Assembly (NCBI GenBank): GCA_949318235.1
Contig: OX439136.1
Span: 654,906 to 718,905, forward strand
Source: Ecdyonurus torrentis
Taxonomy: Eukaryota; Arthropoda; Insecta; Ephemeroptera; Heptageniidae
Reading direction: 5' to 3'
DNA length: 64,000 nucleotides
Positions 25,441 through 36,800 of this stretch are shown here, piece by piece (within the stretch, counting starts at the first letter, position 1; the number at the start of each line of letters is the position of its first letter). The notes beneath the pieces were generated by a model. That model had not been told where the DNA came from. It made no database searches and was given only the letters and a program-made list of their open reading frames with translations. A program made the position numbers and the translations under genes.

Positions 25441-26404
25441 CTGAAACATATTATAAATTATATTTACAAAAAAATGATAAGAAATAAAGATTTGAATATT
25501 AATAAATTAATAGAAAAATAACTTGAAATACCAGTGAAGATTATATATTTCTATTCCATTTATTATTTTTGAAAGCCTTAGACCACAAAACACCAAATGT
25601 GTTTGTTAATGAAAAGAAATGAAACGTGATCTTCAAAACCAATGACAATTTTTACCAGAATGTTAATGTGGCCCCACGAGAAAGTGTTAAAATACTGTAA
25701 AGTATGCAATTTGCGTGAAAATTCATGTTTATGACGTCAGGAACATTCAAAAATCACAACAAAAAAAGGGGGGCTGTATTAGTTGCATAAATTGAAATTT
25801 AAATGTTCTGAAAATTGTAACGGAGCTTCAGTTGAGTTTTGAGACAAACTAAAGTTACTGATTGAGTCCTATCTCTTGTTTTGTGATATAAATGCTCATG
25901 TAGTACTAATCAATTCCTATAAATAGCAGTGAGAGAGAGATGGAGAGTCAGAAAGTTTAAGTGTATATAAAAAACAGACACAAAGATATTTTAAGTTTAC
26001 TATAAAAAATAAACATAAGCAAATTAAGGTTAAATAATTTTATTTCAAGAGTATAGATTGAGAAATGAAATTTTATTTAATAAATATATCGTCGTGGCCG
26101 CGCCCAAAGGGCGTACTTGCATTTCAATGTCGTCTTACAAAAGGCGTACTTGCATTTTATTTCAGTAAAACAAAGGGCGTACTTGCACTCAGTTTTACAT
26201 GTTAAGCTTACGGCGGATGTGCGCGCAGCATCGAAATTAGCCAAATGCAAATACGGCCTTTGCCTGCAAATAGCCAAATGCAAGTACGCCTTTTGCGTGA
26301 AAGTATCTAAATGCAAGTACGCCCTTTGGGCGCGGCCACGACGATATAGAGAAAAATAGAGATACATAAATCGTATTTGAGAAAAGTAAGTAACTCCAGA
26401 TTAC

Positions 26405-26503
26405 CATTACGTGCAGCGTTCGTGAGCGCTGTGTCTTCAGCACGGTCCTTGTGATTGACATCAGCACCATGTTCTAGTAGCAGTCTCACCGTCTCAACGT
26501 CTC
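26405..26503 (-). CDS. NACHT-ankyrin gene, type-B repeat exon 4
   Basis: 99-nt phase 1-1 exon encoding one ankyrin repeat (DVETVRLLLEHGADVNHKD, RAEDTALTNAA-RN-G). Changes against other B copies are K to D at the start, D to A in the loop, and one silent CTC/CTT difference. Confidence 0.87.
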
Positions 26504-28320
26504 CTGCAACATTTTTAAAATTTTATTTAACAAAAAATTATTAAAATTTTAAACTTCAATAAAAATAAAACTTGGTACAGAGGTGAAAATAAAAATATTT
26601 TTATGAATCGGTTTTAAATTAAAATAATATTCATTTTTAAATGGAAGTTTTACTAGGCCTTTAGTAGGGGGGAATAGAGTATACTATTGAGTATTGAGAG
26701 TTCTATTTAAAGCCCTTGTCCACTTACTTTTTTATCATTTAGAATTCTAGACAGATAATTACCAAACCTCATTATCCATCAATTACACACCAACACGTTG
26801 ATTTTGTATTTATTTTCGTTTATTTTTCTTTTTGCGGTTATATTACGTATCTGACGTCACAATGTACCACCGCCAATCACAGTCACCACTTTGGTCACGT
26901 GATAAATTTAAGCCCCAACCTCCTGTTCTGTACCTCTATCAAGCCCTGTCGGTACATTGTGACGTCAGATACGTGATATAACCGCAAAAAGGAAAATAAA
27001 TGAAAAAAAATACGAAATCAATGTGTTGGTGTCTAATTTATGAATATTAAGGTATTGTAATTATTAATCTAGTATTCTAAATGATAAAAGGTTGACAAGA
27101 ACTTTAAGAAAAAAAAAAAAAAAAGAAAATTTTCAAATCTAGTGAAAATACTAAAACTTGTAAATTGAAATATATATAGAAAGATAGCATTATATAGAGA
27201 CAAGACTGACGTTTCACAAAGAAGGATAGAGATCGAGAGTGATACAAATATCGGGTTTTAAATAAGAAAAATCAAAGACAGAAATAAAGTTAAGTACAAA
27301 AGAAATAAGACGTTATTTATCCCGAAAAATCTTCAAAACTGCGCATGCGCAATTTTGAACATTTCAGCCCGCCATTAAAGCAAACTATATTATCGGTCGT
27401 TCCTACTACAAGAATTTTACTGTTTTTATAGAATTAAACTGAATGTGAACTGATTTTGCTGTTTATGCAAAGTAAATATGTAAAAAAAAACTGGACTGAA
27501 TTCAGTACTGAAAATGCACATTTTCATATTTAAAAATCCGGTCCCTAGTTATATGTCACCATGTTATGGCAATTTTATTTTTAGAGAAAATTTCATGTCT
27601 TGTTACGTAAATGTCTTACGGATTTAAGAAGACAGGATAAGAAAGAGTGAGAGAGAGAGAGAATTATATATGTGTTATATTTTAATATAGAAAGATTGTG
27701 AAATAAAAATATTGATAGATATAATAATTCATATTGAGAAAAAAAAACTAGACACATAGAGTAATTTTTTTTAAGATTGAGTGAGAAAAGAAAGTTTATA
27801 TAGATCTTCTTGCGTCAAGATGAAGCTACTACATTTTACAAATTTCCGAAGAATAAACGATCTACACTTTACAAATTTGCGGCTATCTGGAGCTTCACCT
27901 ACCTGTTTTATATAGCAGAAGCTTCAGGTAGCTGTGACTTTGTAAAGTGTAGATCGTTCATTCTTCGGAAATTTGTAAAGTGTAGTAGCTTCATCTTGAC
28001 GCGAAAATATCGAATATGTATTTACGTAAGAGAGAAAAGTTAGGAAAGAGACAGATAGATAATATTTTTATTTTAAAAATAATGAGAGACAAAATAAATG
28101 TAAGATGCAACCTCTAGTTAAAACTTAATTATCTTTTTTTATTTGTTGCAACAATCAAAATAAGAACTTAAGGGGGTAGGTGACTGACTGATATTTCGCA
28201 AACTAGGACGGTTGCGAATAATATTAATAACACAAAGTAAAGAAGAAATGTTACTTAAAAATTTAGTTATGTCAAACATGTGAAAACACGATCAAATATT
28301 TAAGTTAGAACACTTTAAAG

Positions 28321-28590
28321 CATGGATATATAAACAGGATAGGAAGCTATTGTTAAAAAAACGATCCCTTAATGATGTAATTCAAATTTTCGCCGCAAAT
28401 ATGCAAGAATACAAAATTACGTATAAAAGTGGCGCTGTAGTCTGCGTGTGAATTTTAAAATTCACACACAAACTACAGCGCCACTTTCATTTTACATGTT
28501 GATTGTTGCGGTGAAAATTTGAACTACATCAACAAGGGTTCGTTTTTAGTATAGGGCAATAACACAGGAGCTCACGACCCTGCGTTAAAG
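28321..28590. mobile_element. Palindromic MITE inserted in an A module (copy 2 of the 2635 family)
   Basis: Interrupts the otherwise conserved CACTTTAAAGATAACATGTAA string of the A module. The left side reads CACTTTAAAG and the right side GTTAAAGATATAATG, so a short TTAAAG-like target repeat flanks it. The other A modules serve as empty-site controls. Confidence 0.8.
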
Positions 28591-28959
28591 ATATAATGTA
28601 AATGTAGAAATTTAAATTTGTGCGGGAAATTTTAGTCAAATTAGAAACTCTTTTAAAATTTAAAATACCATTAACATTTTTTGGTATAAAAAATATATTT
28701 TAAATTTACTTGATTTTATTTGAAAATTAAAGTGTTTGTTTCATTGGAATTAAATCATTTGCTAAAAATTATTGGGAAAATATAGTTCTTCTTTTAGCGA
28801 TTTCCGGTCCAAGTCAGTCACCCACCGCCTTAACCCCGATTTAACTAGTTAGTTAGCGCACAGAGATGATTTTAATTTGAAAGATATTCAGGTGAAAAAG
28901 ATACATAGGTAAATTGTAATTCCGAAGTAGATACAGGTAAGAAAGTATTTCAAGATTAC

Positions 28960-29058
28960 CATAATTTGCAGCTAAAGTGAGCGCTGTGACTCCATCCTCA
29001 TTCTTATGATTGACATTAGCTTCATGGTCTATCAACAGCTTCACTGTCTTGTCGTGTC
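28960..29058 (-). CDS. NACHT-ankyrin gene, type-A repeat exon 3
   Basis: 99-nt phase 1-1 exon encoding one ankyrin repeat (DKTVKLLIDHEANVNHKN, EDGVTALTLAA-NY-G). Loop D and V replace N and Y/N, and the dipeptide is NY. Splice sites match the family. Confidence 0.88.
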
Positions 29059-29938
29059 CTGAAACATATTATAAATTATAATAACAAAAAATAATAAGAA
29101 ATAAAGATTTGAATATTAATAAATAAAAAGAAAAATAACTTGAAACAGCAGTGAAGATTATATATTTCTATTCCATTTATTATTTTTTAAAGTCTTAGAC
29201 CACAAAACACCAAATGTGTTTGCTAATGAATAGAAATGAAATGTGATCTTCAAAACCAATGACAATTTTTACCAGAATGTTAATGTGGCCCCACGAGAAA
29301 GCGTAAAAATACTGTAAAGTATGCAATTTGCGTGAAAATCCACGTTTATGACGTCAGGAACATTCAATAATTACAACAAAAAAGGGGGGCACTATTATTT
29401 GCATAAATTGAAATTTAAATGTTCTAAAAATTGTAACGGAGCTTCAGTTGAGTTTTGAGACAAACTAAAGTCACTGATTGAGTCCTATCTCATGTTTTGT
29501 GATATGAATGCTCATGTAGTACTAATCAATTCCTATAAATAGCAGTGAGAGAGAGATGGAGAGTCAGAAAGTTTAAGTGTATACAAAAAACAGACAATCA
29601 CCAATCACAGTCACCGCTTTGGTCACGTGATAAATTTAAGCCCTACCCTCCAGTTCTGTACCTCTATCAAGGCCCCGTCGGTACATTGTGACGTCAGATA
29701 CGTGATATAACCGTCAAAAAAGAAAATAAATGAAAATAAATTCAAAATCAATGTGTTGGTGTCTAATTTATGAATATTGAGGTATTGTAATTATGAATCT
29801 AGTATTATAAATGATAATAGGTTGACAAGGGCTTTAAGAAAAAAGCAAAGAAAATTTTAAAATCTAGTGAAAATACTAAAACTTGTTAATTGAATATATA
29901 TAGAAAGAGAGCATAATATAGAGAAAAGACTGACGTTT

Positions 29939-30482
29939 AGAAATGGAGGAACTTTCCCTCTTTCAGATATATACTGATTGCACACTAAAGTAACGAGTTA
30001 CCTCAGTCAGTCTCAGGTAAAACTCTGCAATTTTTTTTATTACTGAGTGGTTACTTGCATTGCAACAAGTATATTTTAGCCCCTGCAAATCTTGGAAGTT
30101 GTGCGAAATCATGAATAACAATGCAAGTACTAGCGGTACTTGCATTGTTATTTTTTCAACCCTTTCTCAGTGGTCATTTCTCTGGTGACGGCGGAATCTC
30201 AGGCCAATCAGATAAAAGCACCAAATCTAGCATAGAATATAGGGAGCGCTGTTGCCATTAAGCAATTTCTTCGTGAAATAGGCTCTACTTCACGAGAATT
30301 TTGTTACTAATTAGCGAACTTGGACAGTAACGACGTTACAAGTAACGAAATTACGAAATTTCGTTACTTTTTACCCAAAAGTAACGTAACGTCGTTACAT
30401 TTCGTTGTCAGTAGTGCGTTATTGTAACGCGTTACTTTTTTAAGTAATTTTAACGTGGAAACGTCACTTTTTTTCATATACA
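29939..30482. mobile_element. Unclassified insertion with hAT-like end
   Basis: This 540-bp block is absent from the other modules. It has a compact hairpin around AATGCAAGTAC/GTACTTGCATT near 30120-30150. From about 30328 there is repeated GTAACG/CGTTAC sequence resembling the AGTAACGnnTTACTTT-rich ends of some hAT elements. No transposase is seen. Classification is tentative. Confidence 0.4.
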
Positions 30483-30896
30483 AAATACGATACTATTAAA
30501 AGAAAAAGAAATATATTAATATGAGTAAGAGTTATTTAATAAATATATCGCCGTGGCCGCGCCCAAAGGGCGTACTTGCATTTCAAGGTCGTCTTACAAA
30601 AGGCGTACTTGCATTTTCGTCCAGTACAACAAAGGGCTTACTTGAATTTTCGTCCAGTAAATCAAAGGGCGTACTTGCACTCGGTTTTACATGTTAAGCT
30701 TATGGCGGATGCGCGCGCAGCATCGAAATTATCCAAATGCAAATACGGCCTTTGCGTGCAAATAGCCAAATGCAAGTACGCCCTTTGCGTAAAAGTATCC
30801 AAATACAAGTACGCCCTTTGATTGCGGCCACGACGATGTAGAGAAAAATAGAGACACATTAATCGTATTTGAGAAAAGTAAGTAACTCCAGATTAC

Positions 30897-30995
30897 CACT
30901 ACATGCAGCGTTCGAGAGCGCTGTGTCTTCATCACGGTCCTTGTGATTGACATCAGCACCATGTTCTAGTAGCAGTCTCACCGTCTCAACTTTTC
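30897..30995 (-). CDS. NACHT-ankyrin gene, type-B repeat exon 2
   Basis: First of the eleven small exons in gene order. 99 nt, phase 1-1, acceptor GTTGCAG and donor G|GTAATCTGGA. Encodes one ankyrin repeat (KVETVRLLLEHGADVNHKD, RDEDTALSNAA-CS-G). The CS dipeptide and T to S change set it apart from the other B exons. Confidence 0.87.
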
Positions 30996-31014
30996 CTGCA
31001 ACATTTTTAAAACT

Positions 31015-31022
<8 letters not shown>

Positions 31023-31045
<23 letters not shown>

Positions 31046-31050
31046 TTTTT
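31023..31050. repeat. (ATTT)n microsatellite
   Basis: Short ATTT tetranucleotide array just upstream (gene sense) of the first B exon. Confidence 0.85.
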
Positions 31051-31350
31051 GTTGGGCCTTTTGCTAACATTGTCAATAAAACAAGTAACATATTTCCTAG
31101 AAAAATAGTCATGTACGAGAACGAGTTGACTGTAACGAGACTTTACATTCCATTTCGCATCATTAAATTAGTAATATATCTAATTAATGGAATTTTTCAA
31201 TTTGTTTAGTGGTATAAGTCTAATTATGTCACAGTAATCAATTAATAGTCAAAAATTACATTTGTACGCCATACACCCATTAAGATAAATGTGGAACCTA
31301 TTATTTACTCGCATTACTTTGGTTACGAATCCTAACTTATTTAAGATATA

Positions 31351-32522
31351 CAGGGTGTCTATAAAGTCCTTGAGGGTGTTTAGGCGTTAATAAAAGACAT
31401 AAGACTTAACATAAAATAAACTTTTTATACATCAAATTAAAGCTTAGATTTTTACAATTTTGAATAAATAAACGGTTTTAAAATCAAATAATTATTAACT
31501 TTTTTACAGGAAAAAAAGCAAAAAGTTAGGTTTTGTAAAAAAAATATATTGTTGCTTTTTTACGTTTTTTTTTATTTTTTATTTTTTTTTAAACCTTGCA
31601 ATATGGTATCTTTACGTGGGCATGGTTTGTTGCACGACAGACTTCCAGATGAAGGAACCCCTAGCTTGCGCCACACATTATGGAGCATTTTCGGTGTGAT
31701 GGACTGGATGGCGGCGGTGATATCCTCTGCTTCAGCTTTAGCACGTAGCACGTCAGTCACTGGTGTTTTTGAAATCGTAATCCTTGACGTAGCCCCTTAG
31801 AAATAAAATCTGAGGGAGGGGGGGGGGGGGAATGAGGTTAGGTGATATTGCGGCCCATGCCATAGGTCTATCTCGAGAAAGCCAGTTTGCTGGAATAGTG
31901 GGGTCATGATCTCATCTTCGAATAAACAGTGATCCACCACATTGGGCACATAATGTCAGAGACACGCTGAATAAAAAAATTCCAGGTAGATGGCTTTTTC
32001 GAGATGGACCTATGGCATGGGCCGCAATATCACCTAACCTCAGCCCCCCCCCCCCCCTTCCTTCAGCTTTTTTTCCTCTGGGGCTACGTCAAGGATTACG
32101 ATTTCAAAAACACCAGTGACTGACGTGCTACGTGCTAAAGCTGAAGCAGAGGATATCACCGCCGCCATCCAGTCCATCACACCGAAAATGCTCCATAATG
32201 TGTGGCGCAAGCTAGGGGTTCATCTGGAAGTTTGTTGTGCAACAAACCATGCCCACGTACAGATACCATATTGCAAGGTTTCAAAAAAAAAAAAAAAAAA
32301 AAAAAATCGTAAAACAGCAAATAATTTTTTTTTTTGACAAAACCTAACTTTTTGCATTTTCTCCTGTATAAAAGTTAATAATTATTTGATTTTAAAACCG
32401 TTTAGTTTTTTAAAATTGTAAAAAACTAAGCTTTAATTTGATGTATAAATAGTTTATTTTATGTTAAGCCTTATGTCTTTTATTAACGCCTAAACACCCT
32501 CAAGGACTTTATAGACACCCTG
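31351..32522. mobile_element. Mariner/Tc1-like foldback carrying duplicated transposase 3' ends
   Basis: Inverted ends CAGGGTGTCTATAAAGTCC, flanked by TA. Each arm encodes the same transposase C-terminal fragment in opposite orientation (minus 31572-31760 and plus 32116-32235). Visible motifs are ITAAIQSITPKMLHNVWR and an upstream SPNLSP-type motif, as in the IS630/mariner catalytic C-terminus. G/C homopolymers occupy mirrored positions (about 31817 and 32045). The N-terminal and catalytic D residues are missing, so it is non-autonomous. Confidence 0.85.
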
Positions 32523-32757
32523 TACACTTTTAAGTTATTATGAGTAGCAATAATAATGCGTATTAGCAAATTATTAAAAATGGCTAATTTAAGTTGTTTT
32601 AAGTTTTTTTTAAAGTTTTTTTAAGTTAATTTAGCTATTTTTAATAATTTGCTAAAATTTAACTATTTTAGCTACTTATAATAACTTAAAAGTGTATATT
32701 TTAAATAAGTTAGGATTTGTAATTCAGTAATGCACCATTATTTTAGAGTGATTATAT
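32523..32757. repeat. MITE split by the mariner foldback
   Basis: Continuation of a MITE whose other part lies at about 31295-31350. The uninterrupted join is visible in the related copy near 1213-1240 (TTAAGATATTATACACTTTTAAG), confirming a TA insertion site. Confidence 0.7.
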
Positions 32758-33085
32758 AAGTGATTTTTGATATTTGTACTATCTTTTTTTTATATGATAT
32801 ATAATACATTACGTATTATCATATATATATACGTCAAAATTTAAACTTGCAAAGAAACTTAATAGGTTAAGTAGATTGAGACAAAATTGTTAATTATTGA
32901 TTTTGCTTTGTTTACTTTCAGTAATATGAACAGTGTTTTTGTTGTGTTTTCTTTTGCTCTTTGTTTATTTTATTTAAAGCAAAACAATATAAAATATATG
33001 TAGTTTTTATACCGGAGGGGACGTTGCACTATCCGACTTGCTATGGAATAAAGGTGCCGGGCTCATAATTGACCACTGAGTATAT

Positions 33086-33623
33086 TCACTCACTCACTCA
33101 CTCACTCACTCACTCACTCACTCACTCACTCACTCACTCACTCACTCACTCACTCACTCACTCACTCACTCACTCACTCACTCACTCACTCACTCACTCA
33201 CTCACTCACTCACTCACTCACTCACTCACTCACTCACTCACTCACTCACTCACTCACTCACTCACTCACTCACTCACTCACTCACTCACTCACTCACTCA
33301 CTCACTCACTCACTCACTCACTCACTCACTCACTCACTCACTCACTCACTCACTCACTCACTCACTCACTCACTCACTCACTCACTCACTCACTCACTCA
33401 CTCACTCACTCACTCACTCACTCACTCACTCACTCACTCACTCACTCACTCACTCACTCACTCACTCACTCACTCACTCACTCACTCACTCACTCACTCA
33501 CTCACTCACTCACTCACTCACTCACTCACTCACTCACTCACTCACTCACTCACTCACTCACTCACTCACTCACTCACTCACTCACTCACTCACTCACTCA
33601 CTCACTTACTCACTCACTCACTC
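33086..33623. repeat. (TCAC)n tetranucleotide array
   Basis: About 538 bp of CTCA/TCAC repeats with one variant unit near 33606, inside the first intron of the NACHT-ankyrin gene. The Thr-His-Ser-Leu frame is an artefact. Confidence 0.97.
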
Positions 33624-33863
33624 TATGCTATGATAAGGAATGCAAATTGTGATTAATTGTTAATTACACTTTATCATAACAACAATCTGCAAGTTTCATT
33701 TTATTAAGTAAGTTAATAAAATCAAAGTTTAAATTTCAATCAAATGTTATTTTCTAAAGAGGTTGTGAGTATTTTTCTGTTATTTTTCTTGCTTCTTATG
33801 CATTGTTAATTTTGTCTTTTGTCTTCCTAGGAGTTAAAAAATATAATAAGATAGTTTATTTAC

Positions 33864-36800
33864 CTTTTTTTGCAGCAAGTGTTAATGATGTGTCTCCCTT
33901 AGCTGTTGTTACTTCTATATCTGCACCATGGCTTAGTAACAATTCTATGATATCTATGTGGCCTTTTCTAGCTGCTATATGGAGGGCAGTAAAGGAAATT
34001 TCTATATCGGTACTTGAGTTTTCTTTAACTTTTAAAGATATCCAAAGTTTAATATCTTTTTTTTCACCATTAAAACATTTAATTAGAAATTCTGCAATAC
34101 TGTAGCTTCCTTCTCTTGCTGCTCTGTGAAGTGATGTATATTGATCTGAAGCAACATCATGTAAGGGATTATATTTGTATATATTTGGCAATGTTGAATA
34201 TTTTAGAAAGTGTCGCACATTTTCCCATTTCTTCTTGTAAAAAACTTCATCAAATAACCTTTGTATTTCATCATTTTCAGTAAGTAAATTATCATTTTCA
34301 TGATCTGATAAAAAGCAAGCAAAGAAAAATTCCGCAAATGTGAAATGTAGGAACTTTGTATTATTTTCTAATACACTGGTTATTATTCCTATGTCAAGTA
34401 GTTTCTGAGAAACATCCAGATTTGGCAGCTTGTATTTGAATAGTTTTGTTAACTCAGCATATTTGTCTTTTAACAAAGATATTGCAGCCCAATACATATG
34501 CTTTCTCATGGTTTCTTTTTTATCTAGAACATTTTCAAAAGCTTTTGAACCTTCAGGTACGTGTGCTTTTTCTTCTAAGTACCGACTTACTGATAATTCA
34601 AAGAACTTCATGTATATAACATATATATTTCCTATCTCTTTAGTAGATCCTACTTTTTCATCTATTGAATTACAATATTCCTGGCAATGTTCTATATTGA
34701 TCATTGCTATCATATTTGTCAACATTGGTATTCCTATCATTTCTTGAATACTATCATCTAAAACTTTCATACTATCAATTAAGAATTTAGAAAATGCTTT
34801 GATTTTAAAAACACTGTTCTGCTGCTTTATATTAAATTTATAAAATTTAACACAAAAATCAATTTGATTTTCTTCACTGATGGGAAGCAGTTGCAAATGA
34901 AAGCTTGGCAAGTGTTCTAGTAACGTGCTTTCCATGTGTTTTCTGCTGGTCACCCACACTTGTCTGGCACCACCATCTTTTAGTTTTTGTATCATCGTAA
35001 TGAAGGTTTATTTGTAATACTTATTTCATCAAATCCATCGAAGCAGATAATAAGTTTCTCTGTTTTGAGGAGATGCAGTAATAGTTCTTCTTCAAACTTT
35101 GTAGCAGGTGCCACGAGATATGTTTTAAGCAATTCGGATGCAGCCATTTCGATATTTTCTTCATGTTTTCTAATTTCATTTAGTTTTTTAACCATCTCGT
35201 TAGTGTTAATGTCGTAATGCAGTACCCAACATGTTGAGTTTTCTTGTTTTAACTTCCCTGCAATTTTGTTCAGAATAGTTGTCTTACCCATGCCAGCAGT
35301 GTCTACTATGATATTGATTTGATTTGCATTCTTTATTACAATATCAATATTTACAACATTCTCTGGTTCAATGCTAGTTGATACATATTTTTTAATATAT
35401 TCTACACTCCCCTTGGTATATCGCCATATATATTGACTTTGTTTCACTTCCAGCCAATGAACATTCTTATCCCTGAACAATGTTGCAAGTTTTGTAACTG
35501 CTTTTCTGTTTTCTTCTTTTGATTCACTGATATGGAAAAATTTGAATGAATTTGTATTGTAATCTATATTTTTAAAGTTCACAAATTGGTTTTGATGTTT
35601 ACCTAAGTCACTGGGTTGTTTTATTGAAACTAAAAATATATCTGATGTTTTAAACACATCATTGGTAACAACATGTGTGTTGTAGAAACTGCGCTCTATA
35701 TAACACTTTTCAGTTTCTATTTTAAGTCCTTCTAGTTCTTTACCAACATAAACAGGTTCATTTTTAAGTAGTTTAACAACAGTTTCACAATCAATGATTT
35801 TACTTATGTCTTTATTTGCAACAAGGCTATTTAGCTTCACATCTCTTCCTTGAAGTTTAATATCACGATCTAATAAGAAGTCTTGTGTTTCAATGGACAG
35901 TAAATCAAACTGAAACTTGTAATTCACAACCCCTACATCTTTAGGTACAATTACTTTAGAATTGTTAGGCAGTATGAAAACGGCCTTTTTGTTCTTATTT
36001 TCATTCATGATTTCTTTTAATTTTGCAACACTTTCTTCATGTTCACCGTCAGATTTGTCACAATCTAAAATAATCAAGTCAATGCAATACTTAAAAATGT
36101 CTATCACATTTCTTAGTTCATTAAGTTTAACTATAAAATAATTTTTACAATATTTTTCGTCATTTCTTATTATTTGTTGTACTTCTAATAAAGTCAGCAA
36201 GGTAGAACTAGCTCCAGATTTGAGAGTCACACAAGAATTGCTATTGATGTTTTGCAATATTTCTGAAGTTGTTATATTTGATACTCTATAATTTTTATAA
36301 TTATCTGTGAGATGATTTTCTAACTTAAGACAAGGAATTTGGGTTAATGCAATTTCCCAAATAAGTTGCAAAAACTTTTTATTAGTAAATGCATCTTCTT
36401 CGGTATGTTTCATTTTATACCAATCATCAATCAATTGACTTAACTTTAAAAATAAATATTCATCGTAATAGTCACCAATAAGTTTCTTAAGCTCTTTTTC
36501 AAGAATTTTATCAAAATCTTTTTCGCTACACTGATCGGATAAAATGTAAAGTTTTTCAAGAAAAGCTCTATCAATTTTATCTGTTATATCGCTATTATTA
36601 TCACAATCAATTTTCTTAACACAATTAAATTCTTCTTTAGTATTAAACAGCTTACACAAATTATCGTTCATAGGTTCGATCCATTTTACAGTTTCATTGT
36701 CTAGACTACACGGAGTAAAAATCAAAAGTTCACAATTTGAATCATCTTTATGAACTGATCTTTTGTTCCATGAGTTACAATATTCACTTAGACTGAAATC

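Larger units (their letters stand above)
13740..31010 (-). repeat. Segmentally duplicated ankyrin-exon array (modules A and B)
   Basis: Near-identical intron-plus-exon modules repeat across about 17 kb. Using the ATATGTCACCATGTTATGGC landmark, A modules recur at about 13.88, 16.35, 19.74, 22.21 and 27.55 kb. The spacings alternate at about 2.47, 3.39 and 2.47 kb, and a truncated A module carries the exon at 25342. B modules of about 1 kb hold the exons at 18607, 24465, 26405 and 30897. The alternation makes a higher-order unit of about 5.86 kb ([A][A+B]). Each module is built from the same nested MITEs. Confidence 0.9.

Noticed and set aside
22475..28043. Repeated small ORFs beginning MRQDE
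   Set aside because: They come from the TCGCGTCAAG hairpin MITE. Copies at the other modules have different frames and stops.
14923..29044. Independent short ankyrin proteins (63 codons each)
   Set aside because: The frames start within an exon and run into intron sequence past a consensus donor. Phase and length show they are exons of one gene.
18246..30859. Conserved small proteins with CKYALC / AYLHF motifs, present four times
   Set aside because: Their conservation follows from the duplicated iteron foldback DNA. Both strands are equally open and the ankyrin exon lies in another frame.
33069..33656. 195-codon Thr-His-Ser-Leu repeat protein
   Set aside because: Pure TCAC microsatellite translation. 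It lies in an intron on the opposite strand.
34992..34995. Programmed -1 ribosomal frameshift in the NACHT gene
   Set aside because: No slippery heptamer lies in the very short overlap window. A simple one-base lesion or error is more likely.
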